NCBI RefSeq assembly: GCF_029227915.1
Contig: NC_079884.1
Span: forward strand, 9,796,001 to 9,860,000
DNA length: 64,000 bases
Direction: 5' to 3'
DNA from: Hydractinia symbiolongicarpus
Taxonomy: Eukaryota > Cnidaria > Hydrozoa > Anthoathecata > Hydractiniidae
This document shows, in pieces, positions 11,201 to 22,262 of this stretch. Position 1 is the stretch's first letter. Every line of letters starts with the position of its first letter. The notes beneath the pieces were generated by a model that worked only from the letters and a program-made list of their open reading frames with translations, was not told the origin of the DNA and made no database searches. The position numbers were made by a program, and so were the translations under genes.

Positions 11201-14200
11201 GAGCGTGATGTCAGTGTGCGTCAACGTGCAGTTGATCTTCTTTATGTTATGTGTGACAGCACTAATGCAACTGAAATTGTATCTGAAATGTTGATCTATT
11301 TAAAACAAGCTGATTTTGGTATTCGAGAAGAGTTGGTATGTTTAGTTTTGACTTTGTTCAATCAATTTATAACTCCTCTTATGACGTTTTTATAAACACA
11401 GTGGATTGTTTGAGTACTATTTCTAACTAATCAGGGCATCCAACATTACTCACTAGAGTAATTGCTTTTGGAAATACATTAATGTTGACGGAAAATTATT
11501 TGATTTTGGCATAAGTTAGATAATCTTAGATAGCCAGTATGCTAGCTACCTGCCTGCTTTCATGGGAAAAAAGTGCTGAACACTGGATCTTTTTGTGAAT
11601 TTGGGTCCTTATGCTAGGAATTGTTCCTTCTCAAATTTTTTGGTTCAGTTAGTGTTGCTTTTTTGGAATTTGTTTGTAGTCATCTATAACGATGTTGTTA
11701 ATTTAGGTCTTAAAGATAGCTATCCTTGCTGAGAAGTATGCTACAGATTATTCTTGGTATGTGGATACAATCTTGGAGTTAATTCGTGTGGGAGGAGATT
11801 TTGTTGGTGAAGAGGTAAATATAATAAATTATTTGTAGTGCTCAACCGATGCGTCACATTGTAATTATATAATCTTTTTAATATAAATATACTCTTTCTG
11901 TTCTGATTTTAATGTAATGTACTGCAAAAGCTTAATTATAAAAACAAGAATCAAATATAAGTGAAACAAACATTATGATTAACCTTAATACTGCAATTAC
12001 AGATGTTCATTATTTGTTTGTTTAGATGAACAAATTTTAACTGAAAAAGACACCTCTATTTAAAATTTAATAAACTACCCCTTTATTCTAAAAAACATAA
12101 GAAAAGTCTTCAAATATTAAGAAACTAGACCATTCTGCTTGATCTTTTATGTACACTTAAATTTGCATAGGTTTGGTATCGCGTAATTCAAGTTATTATC
12201 AACAGAGATGATATTCAAGGGTATGCTGCGAAAACTGTATTTGAAGCAATTCAAGCGCATGATTGTCACGAAAACATGATCAAAGTGGGGGGCTACATTC
12301 TCGGTGAATTTGGAAACTTAATTGCAGGAGATCCAAGATCATCGTAAGTATATTGTAATGTCACTTCTATTTATTTTTGTCCGTTTATTTGTCCAAGTAA
12401 GGGGAGACATTGTTTATTTAAAATGTATTCTTTCAGCTGGTATGATGCTATACATTATTTAAAACCTCATTTCAAGCTTTATCAAATTAAAGAAAATAAA
12501 AATTAACTTAATTAAGTTAACTTAGTTTATTAAGCTAATTCTGATCTACAATCCTGGTCAATATTTGTGCAAAAGGCCGTTTTTGGCTATTTTCGGAATG
12601 CCCAAGTAACCAACGTCAAAAATGCAATAGCTACACTTTTTACAATGTTCGCATTAATAACAACAATCCGCTCCATGACCCGAAAAGGCCCCAAAAAGTG
12701 AGGAATTGGGACATGCTGAAGTCTTAGTCCCGCTTAGGATTTTGCATCCAACCGAATAACCTAACATTTCAAGTCAAGTCCACTGTGTCATTGACAAGTT
12801 CGAAATTCTCAATTGGTTGTTGTTACGAACTTTGAAATTCCGTCCTCCAACGCACTATGTTATATATGGCGTTGTTATACTTTTGTTATCAGTAAAGTAT
12901 TTTTTTGTAGGCCTATTGTTCAATTCCAATTGCTACACTGCAAATTTCCGCTGAGTTCGACCACGACAAAAGCATTATTGCTGTCAGCGTACATAAAACT
13001 GATAAATCTTTTCCCAGAAATTAAAGGGACTATTCAACAGGTAAGGATGTTGTTTTAATAACTTGATAGTTGGTAAACTTTTTCTGATATTAAATCTACT
13101 TCGTCCTTATTACAGGTCCTTCGCAGTGATTTGAATGTGAAAAATGCGGATACGGAGTTGCAGCAGAGAGCTATTGAATATTTACAACTAAGCAGTATTG
13201 CAACTCAAGACGTCTTAGCCACTGGTATGTTATCCCAAGTGCTGGTTTTCACACCTCATTGAAACTTATAATATTACTGTTTTTTTAGTGTCTTCTGCTA
13301 TACTTATTTTGTTTTGTAAAATTGGTCTGCTAACAGAAGTTTAAATAGGGTTTAAATGAGCAAGTGTGATTTTTCATTATTTCTTTTACGTGATTTTGTT
13401 TTCTGTGTTTTAGTTCTTGAAGAAATGCCACCATTCCCAGAAAGGGAATCTTCCCTGCTGGCAAAACTGAAGAAAAAGAAGGGAGAAAAAGTTGTGAAGG
13501 AAGATAAAGAAGCTGATGCACCTCAACCTACCGCTCAACAAACGACTATCGTCCCGCCTGCCTCTAATGTAAGTTTTATGGATTTTTTCGAGTAGAACGT
13601 GAGTATGAAAAGCACATTTTTATAGCGGATTAACTCTTATCTATTGTTGTAACTCTGCATATTAATTCATATCTTTTTCTTTTCTTTTTAGGAAGTTGCA
13701 CCACCACCATTGCAAAGTAAGCAATGTTGCAATATGCCATTTTTTCAATTGTTTATTTTATAATTTTGCGTCTTCGTGCTTGTCCATTCTGCTTTTTCTG
13801 GTATTCATAAATATTCTGTACAAAATTTTTAAGTTTCGCAGCCTGCATCAACTGGCACACTTTTGGATATTTCTGAACCCAGTCCAGTTGGTGGTGGTGG
13901 TATATCATTAGATTTTCCTTCTGCACCTACTGTACCAGCAACGGAAGACGCAATAAAGAAGTAATGCTACCTTTTCGTTCTTGCAGGCTCACTGATCAAT
14001 AAGCATCGAGCAGTAGAATGACTTTTAAAAGTCTTATATTTTTAGATTTGTCTGCAAGAATAATGGTATACTATTTGAGAATGAAATCATCCAAATCGGT
14101 GTTAAATCAGAATATAGACAAAATGTTGGTAAGTGCAATTTAACAACACAGCTACCATTTCTAGGAACAATATGTTCGCATAGTAAGCTTCCCCTTCTGA

Positions 14201-16749
14201 TAAGATCTATAATCAAACAAAAGCACAAAGTATTAACTTTATACTACACTAAAATGTTATAGCTAGATTTAAACCCCTTTCCCCATTCTCAAAAAATAAC
14301 AGCCGTGATCCTGCATTTAACCCTAATTTTCCAATTTAATAATTTTGGAAATTTGCATTTGAGTTAATTTCACATTTTTTCTTTTCTTTTAAGCACGTCT
14401 TGGAATATTTTACGGTAACAAGACTTCGTATCAATTGACCAACTTGAATGTGCAGATGCAAGATTTCCCAAATAACCGTATCTTTTAATATGATAAATGT
14501 TTTTTATGTGTACAAAGGAAACATATGATAATTTATGTTTAGTAGTCTCTATAATGATAGCTGTCGTCTGTCTGTTTGTCTGTTGCGGAAACACGAAATG
14601 CGATATATAAAGGACGGCGACCCCGTAGATATTTTTACGGGTTGACGACTAGTCTCTTTAATAAGAGCCGTATTCCGTCTGTCTGTGTGTCCTCAAAAGC
14701 CGCGTCCTGTTACGGAAACACAAAATGCGATTGACGGGCGTGAATTTTTCCAGGGGTTAACGACTAGTCTCTTTGATAATAGCCGTATTCCGTCTGTCTG
14801 TTTGTGTGCGAGAAAAAGTCGTGTTACGGAAACACGAAATGCTATATATAAAGGACAGGCGAACCCGTGGATTTATCCACGGGGTCACCAACTAGTCTAC
14901 TTAATAATAGCTGTCGTCCGTCTGTCTGTTTGTAATTATGTTAACAGCGCACGAAATCTTGAAGCTACAATTAACAAATGCAATAAAGTTTTATCGACTT
15001 TGCTGTGACGGGCAAACTCCCATGAGTAATAATTTTTGTACCTTAACGTTTTGTCAGAACTAACGTTTGAGTTACAAAGCATAAACAATATCATTGATGG
15101 TGGTGCTCAAATCCAACAAGTAATAAAAGTGAACTGTATTGACCTATTTACAGACACTCCATTGCTTATCGTAAGTTTCAGGTAAGTTCTATGTTTAGTA
15201 ATTGCTACTTACTGCTCGTCTGGAGAATTGATTTGTTGGTCGCAAAAAGGTTGGCATATTAAATTTTGAATATAACTTTGAATACATGTAGGTTTAATAT
15301 TCGCGCATTGGGTTTCTTGAAGTGCCTTTTTTCGTGGACAGTTTTTTATTCGCTTTGGGGTAGGCTGCTTTTCAATTTGAGTAACATGAAATAATTTTAC
15401 TTTCCAAAATTTATGATGGTTGGGATTTGGTGAAATTCACGTCAAAATTTTGTTAATTAAGGTAGTCCAAAAATTGTTCGACAGGCAAATCGCACCAAAT
15501 TCATGATGTCTTTACATTACACTATTATGACTGTTTGATAGGTATGTCTTTCTAAACATACCGTACTTTCTCTTAGTGTGAACGGAGTTCCTCAAAGATT
15601 TGCAGTTCATTTACCAATCTTCTTAAGCAAGTTTTCAGTATCGGCTGAAATGTCTGTTACTGATTTTTTTAACAGATGGAAAGCCCTAAGCAAGTAAGTA
15701 TTGTACAATATACAATATCATGATACCACTGATTTCACAACATACCACTGATTTCACAACATACCACGTGTTGAATGCATTCAGCTGTCGAGCACATAGT
15801 TTAATACGAAAAAAAAACACAGCTGGACACTTCATGTATTATGGTCATTATAGTAGGTGAACGCAAGGTTAATATTTTTCTAATGAGTTCATGAAACAAG
15901 AGTTTTTCTGTAGTCCTTGCCATGAGTGATCTGATCAGAATTAGACGAGCTCAAGCGTAATGAGTAGGGCTTTGTTACTGTTGTTGTTTTTTAGCCCTGG
16001 GCAGGAAAGTCAAAAGGTGTTTAATGCGAATTTTCCAATTGACACTGAAGCATCGAAATTAAAAGTAAGTATGAAATAATGCAGTATTTAAGCTTAATTG
16101 CCATTCCAAAACGTTTGCTATTCGATGAACTGGAAATAGAAGGGTCTCAAATATTATTACTTGAAAGAAAAGCTGAATTTTCAATTCTGAATCATGACCA
16201 TTTAGCCTACTTCTGTTGAGATAGCAGTAGGAATTATTTTTGTACTTTTAGTTGTTAGGTTGTAATATGGGATTGTTGGATGGAATTGATCCTAATCCAG
16301 ATAATTTCGTAACAGCCGGTATCTTACACACGCAGAGTGCTCAGATAGGATATTTGCTACGATTAGAACCAAACAGCCAATCACAAGTAAGTGTAGTAAA
16401 CTACATGTTCTGTTGTCACGTGGAAACTGCTGGAATCGATTTGTGTGGCTGTTAATAAAATAACTATAGTATATTACCCGTATACGTCCGCAATGCCATA
16501 TAAAAAGGACCTGTGGATTTTTCCACGGGCCACCGACATTATATAAAATTCTTGTTGTGATGCAATTAAATGTCCGTGCCTGCGTGATATCATTCCTACA
16601 TGACGACATTGTTGTGCACCGTTTCAAATTAATTTAAAAAAGTGGCAAACAAATTCTTGTTTCTTGTTTAGATGTATCGACTAACAATTCGTGCTTCAAG
16701 ACCTGGTATCGCTGAAGTACTTACAAATTTACTTGTGGACCAATTTTGA
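2298..16749 (+). CDS. AP2A: AP-2 complex subunit alpha, complete, 26 exons
   Basis: Large alpha subunit of the AP-2 clathrin adaptor, which binds PI(4,5)P2, cargo and accessory proteins at the plasma membrane in endocytosis. Coding exons: 2298-2361, 2506-2574, 5754-5896, 8993-9186, 9298-9430, 9577-9678, 9860-9962, 10034-10095, 10514-10602, 10847-10918, 11025-11121, 11198-11335, 11707-11814, 12171-12343, 12911-13040, 13116-13224, 13414-13568, 13692-13716, 13834-13960, 14046-14128, 14394-14477, 15058-15181, 15577-15693, 15995-16064, 16252-16386, 16672-16749. These give 927 aa, close to the vertebrate proteins. The start [20 protein letters not shown], the lysine patch KKK at 54-56 and the trunk motif [20 protein letters not shown] are diagnostic. 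Residues about 596-697 form a short hinge, and the ear ends LTNLLVDQF. The hinge contains TLLDISEP, near a clathrin-box pattern. The small exon 13692-13716 is the least certain. Confidence 0.97.
2728..3167. mobile_element. Foldback/MITE-like element with long inverted repeats in AP2A intron 2
   Basis: The left end GAGGGTGCTGATAAGCCGCA and the right end (reverse complement GAGGGTGCCGATAAGCCGCA) form imperfect terminal inverted repeats of roughly 130 bp rich in CGGGCG/CCCGAA, around a spacer of about 180 bp. GC content is clearly higher than the surroundings. No transposase is present and I see no clear target-site duplication. A related fragment ending in the same GCACCCTC lies at 38400-38527. 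Confidence 0.65.
3170..3450. repeat. Dispersed repeat, copy 1 (matches 40310-40560)
   Basis: Collinear similarity to 40310-40560 in the same orientation. Shared blocks are TAGAAAATATAAACAA, then AAATTTAATTCCA, TTTTATGCTA versus TCTTATGCTA, and GGTCCTGCTTTTTT/GAGTCCTGCTTTTTT followed by ACCTACACAAAA. Both copies are non-coding. It sits directly after the foldback element in AP2A intron 2. Confidence 0.6.
3760..3860. repeat. Dispersed repeat (matches 32025-32150)
   Basis: The stretch reads GTAGGCCACTTG, then AATGATTATTTTGTTGCA, TATAGAAACAAGTG and ACAAATGATCGATGAA. It is matched block by block in the same orientation at 32025-32150 in the first QSOX intron. Non-coding in both places. Confidence 0.6.
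5634..5681. repeat. Perfect 48-bp palindrome in AP2A intron 2
   Basis: The first 24 bases (CATAACCTTACCTTG, then TGTTTACAC) are followed at once by their exact reverse complement, centred on ACACGTGT. The symmetry resumes after one unpaired base with TGG/CCA on the outside. It lies about 70 bases upstream of the acceptor of exon 3, with no spacer between the arms. Confidence 0.9.
6594..6705 (+). pseudogene. Exon-like open stretch within the TTAA element
   Basis: An acceptor-like sequence (ATCTACGCAG) is followed by an open frame [20 protein letters not shown] and then [17 protein letters not shown], ending at a GTAATA donor-like site. The SVGV..AQTQT..D pattern resembles linkers near the zinc-finger regions of THAP-type transposases, where short VQTD-like motifs are common. 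This is a weak resemblance and no second exon was found. It may be the only remnant of an original element protein. Confidence 0.3.
7716..8425 (-). pseudogene. Decayed gene for a P2X7-type intracellular (ballast-domain-like) protein
   Basis: Read on the minus strand, three fragments in two frames resemble the cysteine-rich intracellular domain of P2X7 receptors, which also occurs alone in many invertebrate proteins. From about 8425 the fragment begins [16 protein letters not shown], leads through an acidic linker into [20 protein letters not shown] and ends NEVD. After a probable intron or gap, around 8065-7960, comes [22 protein letters not shown] frameshift then leads into [20 protein letters not shown], followed by [18 protein letters not shown], ending at a stop at 7716-7718. 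The cysteine pair spacing and the YRQF...LGKG...IPSC block are the family hallmarks. There is no receptor channel part. The frame break and a stop in the linker between fragments argue for a dead copy, although a missed intron could account for one of them. Confidence 0.65.
14546..14935 (+). mobile_element. Head-to-tail array of mini-Helitrons in AP2A intron 21
   Basis: Three complete units and one partial unit follow each other exactly: 14546-14652, 14653-14767, 14768-14895 and 14896-about 14935. Each starts TCTC or TCTA followed by TTTAATAATAGCCGTA-like sequence and a GTCTGTCTG tract. Each complete unit ends in an 18-20 nt hairpin (best copy CCCGTGGATTTATCCACGGG), then about 8 nt and CTAG. 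This is the 5'-TC / 3' hairpin-CTAG layout of Helitrons. There are no inverted ends and no target duplication. No Rep/helicase gene is present, so they are non-autonomous. Confidence 0.75.
16463..16536 (+). mobile_element. Degenerate mini-Helitron in the last AP2A intron
   Basis: A short copy with the start-like ACTATAGTATATTACCCGTA and the hairpin region CTGTGGATTTTTCCACGGG. The terminal CTAG is lost. Same family as the array at 14546. Confidence 0.5.
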
Positions 16750-17389
16750 AATTTGAAATTTAATTTTAAATGGTTGTAAAATAATTTATATTTTCTATAC
16801 CTCTCCTTTTTTCTCAAAGAAGCTAGTCCTTTTGATGAGGTAGATATACATACGTATCTGTCATCATATTGACAGCGTGGCGGGATTATTTTCTTGTCTT
16901 TTTTTCGTTTAAAAAGATCCATTTTTTATATTTTTTTAAATTTGTTCTTATGATTATAATGATGATGTGTTTTTCGATTAGTATCTGTGGTCCTAGAAAA
17001 TTTTTTAAGGTATATCATTTTAGTCTTGTATCTACTCGAATATTTTCTCAGTAAGTCAAGTCTTTCCTTCATTACTAAGATATTTATTGTTCACCTTAAA
17101 AATTTTTATGCGTCATAATAAAAAACCTTTTTTCGAAGAATTATTTTGTATATTTTACCTATCTATTTTTAGTTTCCACAACCTTGTTTCTAGTTTTCCG
17201 TTAATTATAAGCTTTAGCGTGGTTCGTAAGGCATATGGGATAATCAAAATAATCGTCTTTGTTATTATGTATTATGTAGAATATTAGTAAGGCAGATGTT
17301 GTAATTATGTCTCAGAGAGAGCGCAAAAGATAAAAAGTTTCGCAGAAGAAAATGAACTTGTGTAGATTTTATCCTTTTATATTCACCGA

Positions 17390-17640
17390 ATGAAGATAGT
17401 GTTAGTAACATGCTGCTAGAATATAGCCGCAAAACCGTGATTTCATTGATAACACGCTGTTAGAATAGCCTCGATGCCATCATAGCGTTAGTAACCCTTG
17501 GCAGGCTACAATCTGAGAATAAATGTTTTATGCGTAGGCTAGTTGACCGATACTGTAGCCTTGACACCTTGATAACGTTGGTAAGTACGGTGGTAGGCTT
17601 TAGCGCGTTAATACCATGATAGCATTGGTTATACATAGGG
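17390..17640. repeat. Degenerate short tandem-like repeat
   Basis: Several diverged copies of a unit of roughly 60 bases recur: GATAGTGTTAGTAACATGCTG, CATAGCGTTAGTAACCCTTG, GATAACGTTGGTAAGTACGG and GATAGCATTGGTTATAC. The first three of these are followed by AGAATATAGCC or TAGGCT-like blocks. The period is irregular and the copies are well diverged. Confidence 0.5.
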
Positions 17641-18316
17641 GTCCAGTGTCAGGATTTGTAAGCGATTTTTAAAATATTGTTAAATTGCCAGGAAATTTAC
17701 GATTCATGGTCAAGCAGAATACACCTTTCCCGAATTTCATAAATTTTAATAATTGACATCCAAAATTTTATAATGGTTCAGTGCTCTTCAAATAAGTATA
17801 TTTAGATCAAAATATTGAATTATCATGACAAAAATGAAGTTTTTAAAGCAATATAAAATTCTGGTTGAATTTTATTTAGATTTAAAGAAAAAAATTATTA
17901 TAGAACGAGGCTATTCTTAGTAAGCTCGGCTATATGAAGGGTTTGACCGTAACTTTCAGCTCGAAATTGACCCACTTAATGGACAGAAATATTTAAGAAA
18001 TTAGGTAATTTGTTATACCCCTTGCTAAGGAACTTACGGATAAGAATCATTTTTAGTAACGACCTCTTTAATTATATTGAATAGACCTATTTAATTATAT
18101 AGAATAAAAAGGTCTATTGTTTTCATTTTTCAAAGAAATTACGACCAAGGACAATTGGCATTAATAGTCTGTTCTATTAATGTTTCAGTATTAAAGTTAT
18201 ATTTTTAGGTTCCCCCTAGCAAGAAGTTTCTGCGTAATTCTAACCCCGGAAAACAAAATAGTAGTGAAGGCAGAAATTGCGCCAGGATAGTGTCACTTCC
18301 TTGAAAATATTGGCAA

Positions 18317-18432
18317 CCACCCTCATCCACAGGGTTTTTTACCTTATTGATATGAGAGATGGCAGCAAAAAATATTTTTCGCCGTGTTCTCTTATATCAA
18401 AAAGTTAAAAAACCCTGGGGATGAGGGTGCAT
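18317..18432. mobile_element. Small foldback/MITE-like element (family shared with 36260-36365)
   Basis: The ends ACCCTCATCCACAGGGTTTT and AAAACCCTGGGGATGAGGGT are inverted, with further pairing of GATATGAGAG against CTCTTATATC inside. The element is about 115 bp. A second copy at 36260-36365 has the same design: CACCCTCAACCCCAGGTTTT and AAAACTGGGGACAAGGGTG with an inner GAGAAGA/TCTTCTC stem. Confidence 0.65.
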
Positions 18433-18823
18433 TGGTTGCTGGTAGTCTGTAGCCTTGTAAAATCGAAAACTATTGCATATAAATAGTGTCACATAAATAG
18501 ATATTATTTAGATACTTTTTACATTTCTATAATTTTTACAATATATCTTTTATATATAAATATACTTATAAATTGATAAAATAAAAGTTGTTACATCACA
18601 AAACAGACGGTTTGCGAATTTAAGTGTTCAAATAAACATTCGCTTTATGTTGTTCGAAGCAAAGCGACGCTAAAACAAAGAAGATGTAACGATTGGTTGA
18701 TCAGAAGGTGATGGAGCTTCAATAGCGAACGATCATAATACGTCAAGTAATAAACTGATGTAGAAGGGAGATAGTAATCACTCTGCGACGTTTAAGTAGG
18801 ACGCGATGTTTTGTTACTCTGTT

Positions 18824-19090
18824 TCAATATTTCCTCAACTCGTGAAGGCGGTGGTTAATTTTCTTTAGTTTCCTTTGTAGATGGCGTTCGCGATTTTCCA
18901 AACCACACCTTAATTTGCACAGAGATGCTTTTTTTGTACAATCAAAATATGACTCCACCATTTTAGTTTGTTGTATACAAGCAACACCATAATCGGCGTC
19001 GCATTTATCCGTGCATTCTTTTACTTCGTTTGCGTTGACTAAAGTGAATACAACAGAAATCAGCAAAATGCATCCATATTTTGACATCAT
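18824..19090 (-). CDS. Small secreted six-cysteine protein, single exon
   Basis: An 88-aa protein with a clear signal peptide (MMSKYGCILLISVVFTLVNA) and a mature part of about 68 residues. The cysteine spacing after the signal peptide is C-x3-C-x7-C-x12-C-x6-C-x3-C. It is followed by a strongly basic, helix-prone tail (RHLQRKLKKINHRLHELRKY). The paired Cx3C motifs suggest a disulfide-linked helical hairpin. The sequence just before the ATG is GTCACCATC, and a TATA-like TGCATAAAAG lies on the minus strand near 19202-19211. I do not recognise the family. It could be a gland or defence peptide or a small matrix protein; nothing here identifies a function. It stands alone in repeat-rich DNA. Confidence 0.65.
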   Translation of the reverse strand: MMSKYGCILLISVVFTLVNANEVKECTDKCDADYGVACIQQTKMVESYFDCTKKASLCKLRCGLENRERHLQRKLKKINHRLHELRKY

Positions 19091-20984
19091 GATGGTGACA
19101 GAAGAATGGCGAGCTATGTTTCTAAATTGAAATAATAGCAGTAAACGTTTCTGTTTTCTCTCAATTGCGCTTTATTGACATATACTGCATCGCTGCGCGC
19201 CTTTTATGCAATTTTGTGGCGTTGTATGTTTATTCCGGTTTGAAGAATAATGTTAAAACAGGAAGTTGTGCCAATAACAAAAAATAGATAAAAAGTTTAG
19301 TATTGCATGCAACGTCTGTCCGCTTTGTTGATTAGTAAACCTCACCCCCGTCCTCTTTATATTGTAAGTAGTACCTTCTTAACAGACTGTATAGTCGAGG
19401 CTGAATAATTTTGCGACAGAATGGTTTTCTCTTCCCCACAAGTCTTTTAAGTTTTTCTACCTATCTATCTCTCATTAATTTACTCAAAAATCATCAGCGA
19501 AGAAGGTTGATTATACTTTAGAACTCCGCAGGACATTGATTAAAAATATGTCCAATCTTATTAATGAAACAGAAAAAACATAAGTGGCCATTGAAAGCCC
19601 ACACTCGTTGTATGTTATTAAAAGTTACACTCGCTCAAATTAGTAAGCTGCGAAAAGCTACCTTAAATCTGATGATTTGCAAGAACTCTGTCTCACTATT
19701 GGTATGTCAGCACGTTTTCCGTTTCGTTGATTACTTTGTCAGATTTGTAATAACTTACATGTTAAGATGAATGTTCAATTGATTATTGACCTTCCCAATC
19801 AGCAAAAAAAAGACTGCTTAATAAATCACCATGTGTTCCAAGTGTGCTACTCTTCCTCATTTTCACCCATTATATTCTTCAAATTTAATTAATAATTTAG
19901 TTCCTTTTCGTAGGAAAGATTGTTTAAAAGGATAAAAAGGAAACATGGGATGCACAACAAAGGCAATCAATTCTGCCTGGACCATATTTCCATTTATCAC
20001 CATGGAAACGAGGCAATTCTAACGTCGATTTAAGGAATTTAGGTAAAGACAATCAAGTAATTTTAAATAGCATGGCAGATCAACTAAGCACAGTCATGTT
20101 CATGGAATATTAAGAATATAATATAAGGTTTATTAGATTTTTTCCATCTTTACGAACTTTCCTTGGTTTTATCTCCCCATAAACCATATCATGCATGTAT
20201 CCTATATATCTTTATGCAAGATCGATTTCATACGAAATTGATCTTCTGCGTTTCATTGTTATCTTATTGTGAGCAGTAGATCAGTATCAAACTTATCACG
20301 CACGCGCTTAACATCTCAGATCACAATCACCAGCATTCATAAAGTATTTATTACAAGGAGAAGATGATGTGATGATAGGAAATCATTGCCGGTGTTAAGA
20401 TTAACTTTTTCACCCTTATAAGGAATATTTAGTACTAAAAGTTATTTTCCTTTGATTTTTTTTGGGGGGGAAATTAGAATTCTGTTTTCCTGATTAACTA
20501 AGAAGATATAGCAAACTTGTATATTCTCTGGGCTAGCAAGAGCATTAGCCAAACAGGCTGCGCATTTTATATCTTATAGTTATTTCTTTCAGTTAAACTG
20601 GTTCGCGTGGTCCTTTTTCGCTTTTTGATGTTAAAAACGGCGCAGGTTCAATTCATTGCGCCGTATTCGAATTCAAAAAAGAGAAAGAAGACCCCAGGAA
20701 ACGAGGTTAAATTTTTTAAGGTTTAGGGGTCAATTTTTTTTAACAAAAAACACACTAAAAATGTACGCAAAAACAATTACATTTTTAGGAGATTTTGACA
20801 AAATTTTAGGCTGAAATGGACGCTACTAATAATCAAGTTATTCCTAGAAGACATGGTAATTTTTTTGCAATTATGATGATAAAAAAGTAATTACCGGGAG
20901 GAAATATGCATCTCACATGAAAAACAATCTCTTAGGAGGAATCTATATTTTAAGTCCAAATTTTAGGTTGCCGTAATGATCCGA

Positions 20985-21375
20985 ACAAGCTCCCTGGGGG
21001 CTTATTAAATTTTTGGATTTTTTGCATGGGCGCTTAATCGAGAGGGGGCGTTTAAAAAATGCTGGGCGCTTATAAATTTTTGCTAATTGTGTACAAACAG
21101 TAATTTTCAATTTTGTTTTTTTCCTGAAAAATAAAACTAAAAAAATGATGTAACAAAGTCTTTCTAGGGTTCTCAATATAAAAAAGTAAAATTTTCAAAT
21201 AAGCGCCCAGTTTCTCAAGGTAGTTTTCGATTAGGCGCCCCCTTTTATCAGGTGTGAAGGGGGGAGGGGGCGCTTAATATAGTGCTGGGCGCTTATTGAA
21301 CTTTGAGGAAATTACCTGGGCACTTTTTCGAGGGGGGCGCTTAAAAAATGCTGGGCACTTAATCGGATTATTACG
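20985..21375. repeat. Repeat rich in GGGCGCTTAA blocks
   Basis: Blocks such as GGGCGCTTAATCGAG, GGGGGCGTTTAAAAAATGCTG and GGCGCTTAAAAAATGCTGGG recur several times, some in inverted form (AAGCGCCC at about 21202, AGGCGCCC at 21233). Similar AAGCGCC/TTAGCGCCC text occurs at 29740-30050 and around 6970. This looks like a dispersed GC-richer element, unclassified. Confidence 0.5.
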
Positions 21376-22185
21376 GTATTTATGTTTTTTAGAAGTGTCA
21401 CCATTTTTTAGATGATTTGGGAGATTTTTGGTGTGCCCCATCCTATCCCCGGACACCACCCGTCACTGAAAATAGCAATTGAGCATTTTTTGTTCGAATT
21501 GTGAACACGTTGGTTTAAACGCTAAATACAATATTATAAATTTACTGTTACCGAGAACGATAGTGACAAAGGGTGAAATAACAAGTAAGTGACTTGCAGT
21601 TTTATGTATCGAACAGCTTGCAGACTATACTGATTTAGAAAGTGACAAAGATGAGTAACCAATTCTTGGCAAGAAAAAAGGAAATTATTGTATTTTATAT
21701 CGAAATAAAAACAAAACTCTTTTAAAACCGTTTGTTTAGAGATTAATATTAAGTACTGGCACCCAACCCCCCTCCTTGATAATTTTTTTTCCTGGCTTAC
21801 TTAACCCCTTGTTTTTCCCCCAATATACAGTTTAAACTCATTTGATCTAGAGATAAAAGCAACACAAAAATATTAATAAGAAATGTTGTAAATAGTGACA
21901 AGAGAAGATAATACAGAAAAGCATAAAAAAGTTCCGAAAAGATATTGCTAGGCAACACTCACCCGCCAAAAAGGATAAACAATTTTTATTGTTGATAATA
22001 TCAAGATGCAGACGTTTTTTTGTAAACACAATATCGCAAAACAAACAAAATATCGCAAAAAAATTCTTTGAAATGCCCACCCGGGAAGTAATTAATTTAC
22101 GAGTTCTTCAACAATATTACAAGTTTCACAGTTGATGAGTTGACCTTCTTGCACACGAATGTAATTTTATGCTATATATATATAT

Positions 22186-22262
22186 TCAAACAAACAAACA
22201 AACAAACAAACAAACAAACAAACAAACAAACAAACAAACAAACAAACAAACAAACAAACAAA
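22186..22262. repeat. (CAAA)n microsatellite
   Basis: About 19 uninterrupted copies of CAAA after a short TATATATA tract. Confidence 0.95.

Larger units (their letters stand above)
16750..18823. other. Intergenic region downstream of AP2A
   Basis: No exon seen. It begins with the AP2A 3' untranslated region. From 17390 to 17640 it holds degenerate tandem-like copies of a unit around GATAGCGTTAGTAAC...GGCAGGCT, and at 18317-18432 a small foldback element. The rest is AT-rich with no recognisable content. Confidence 0.6.

Noticed and set aside
13842-13850. Acceptor TTTCGCAG as start of AP2A exon 19
   Set aside because: It breaks the frame. The upstream acceptor ending at 13833 gives [16 protein letters not shown] in frame.
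14685-15008. 107-codon open frame
   Set aside because: It runs through three tandem mini-Helitron units and shows only repeated translations of the repeat; it lies inside an AP2A intron.
22186-22262. CRISPR-like array
   Set aside because: Simple CAAA microsatellite in eukaryotic DNA, no spacers.
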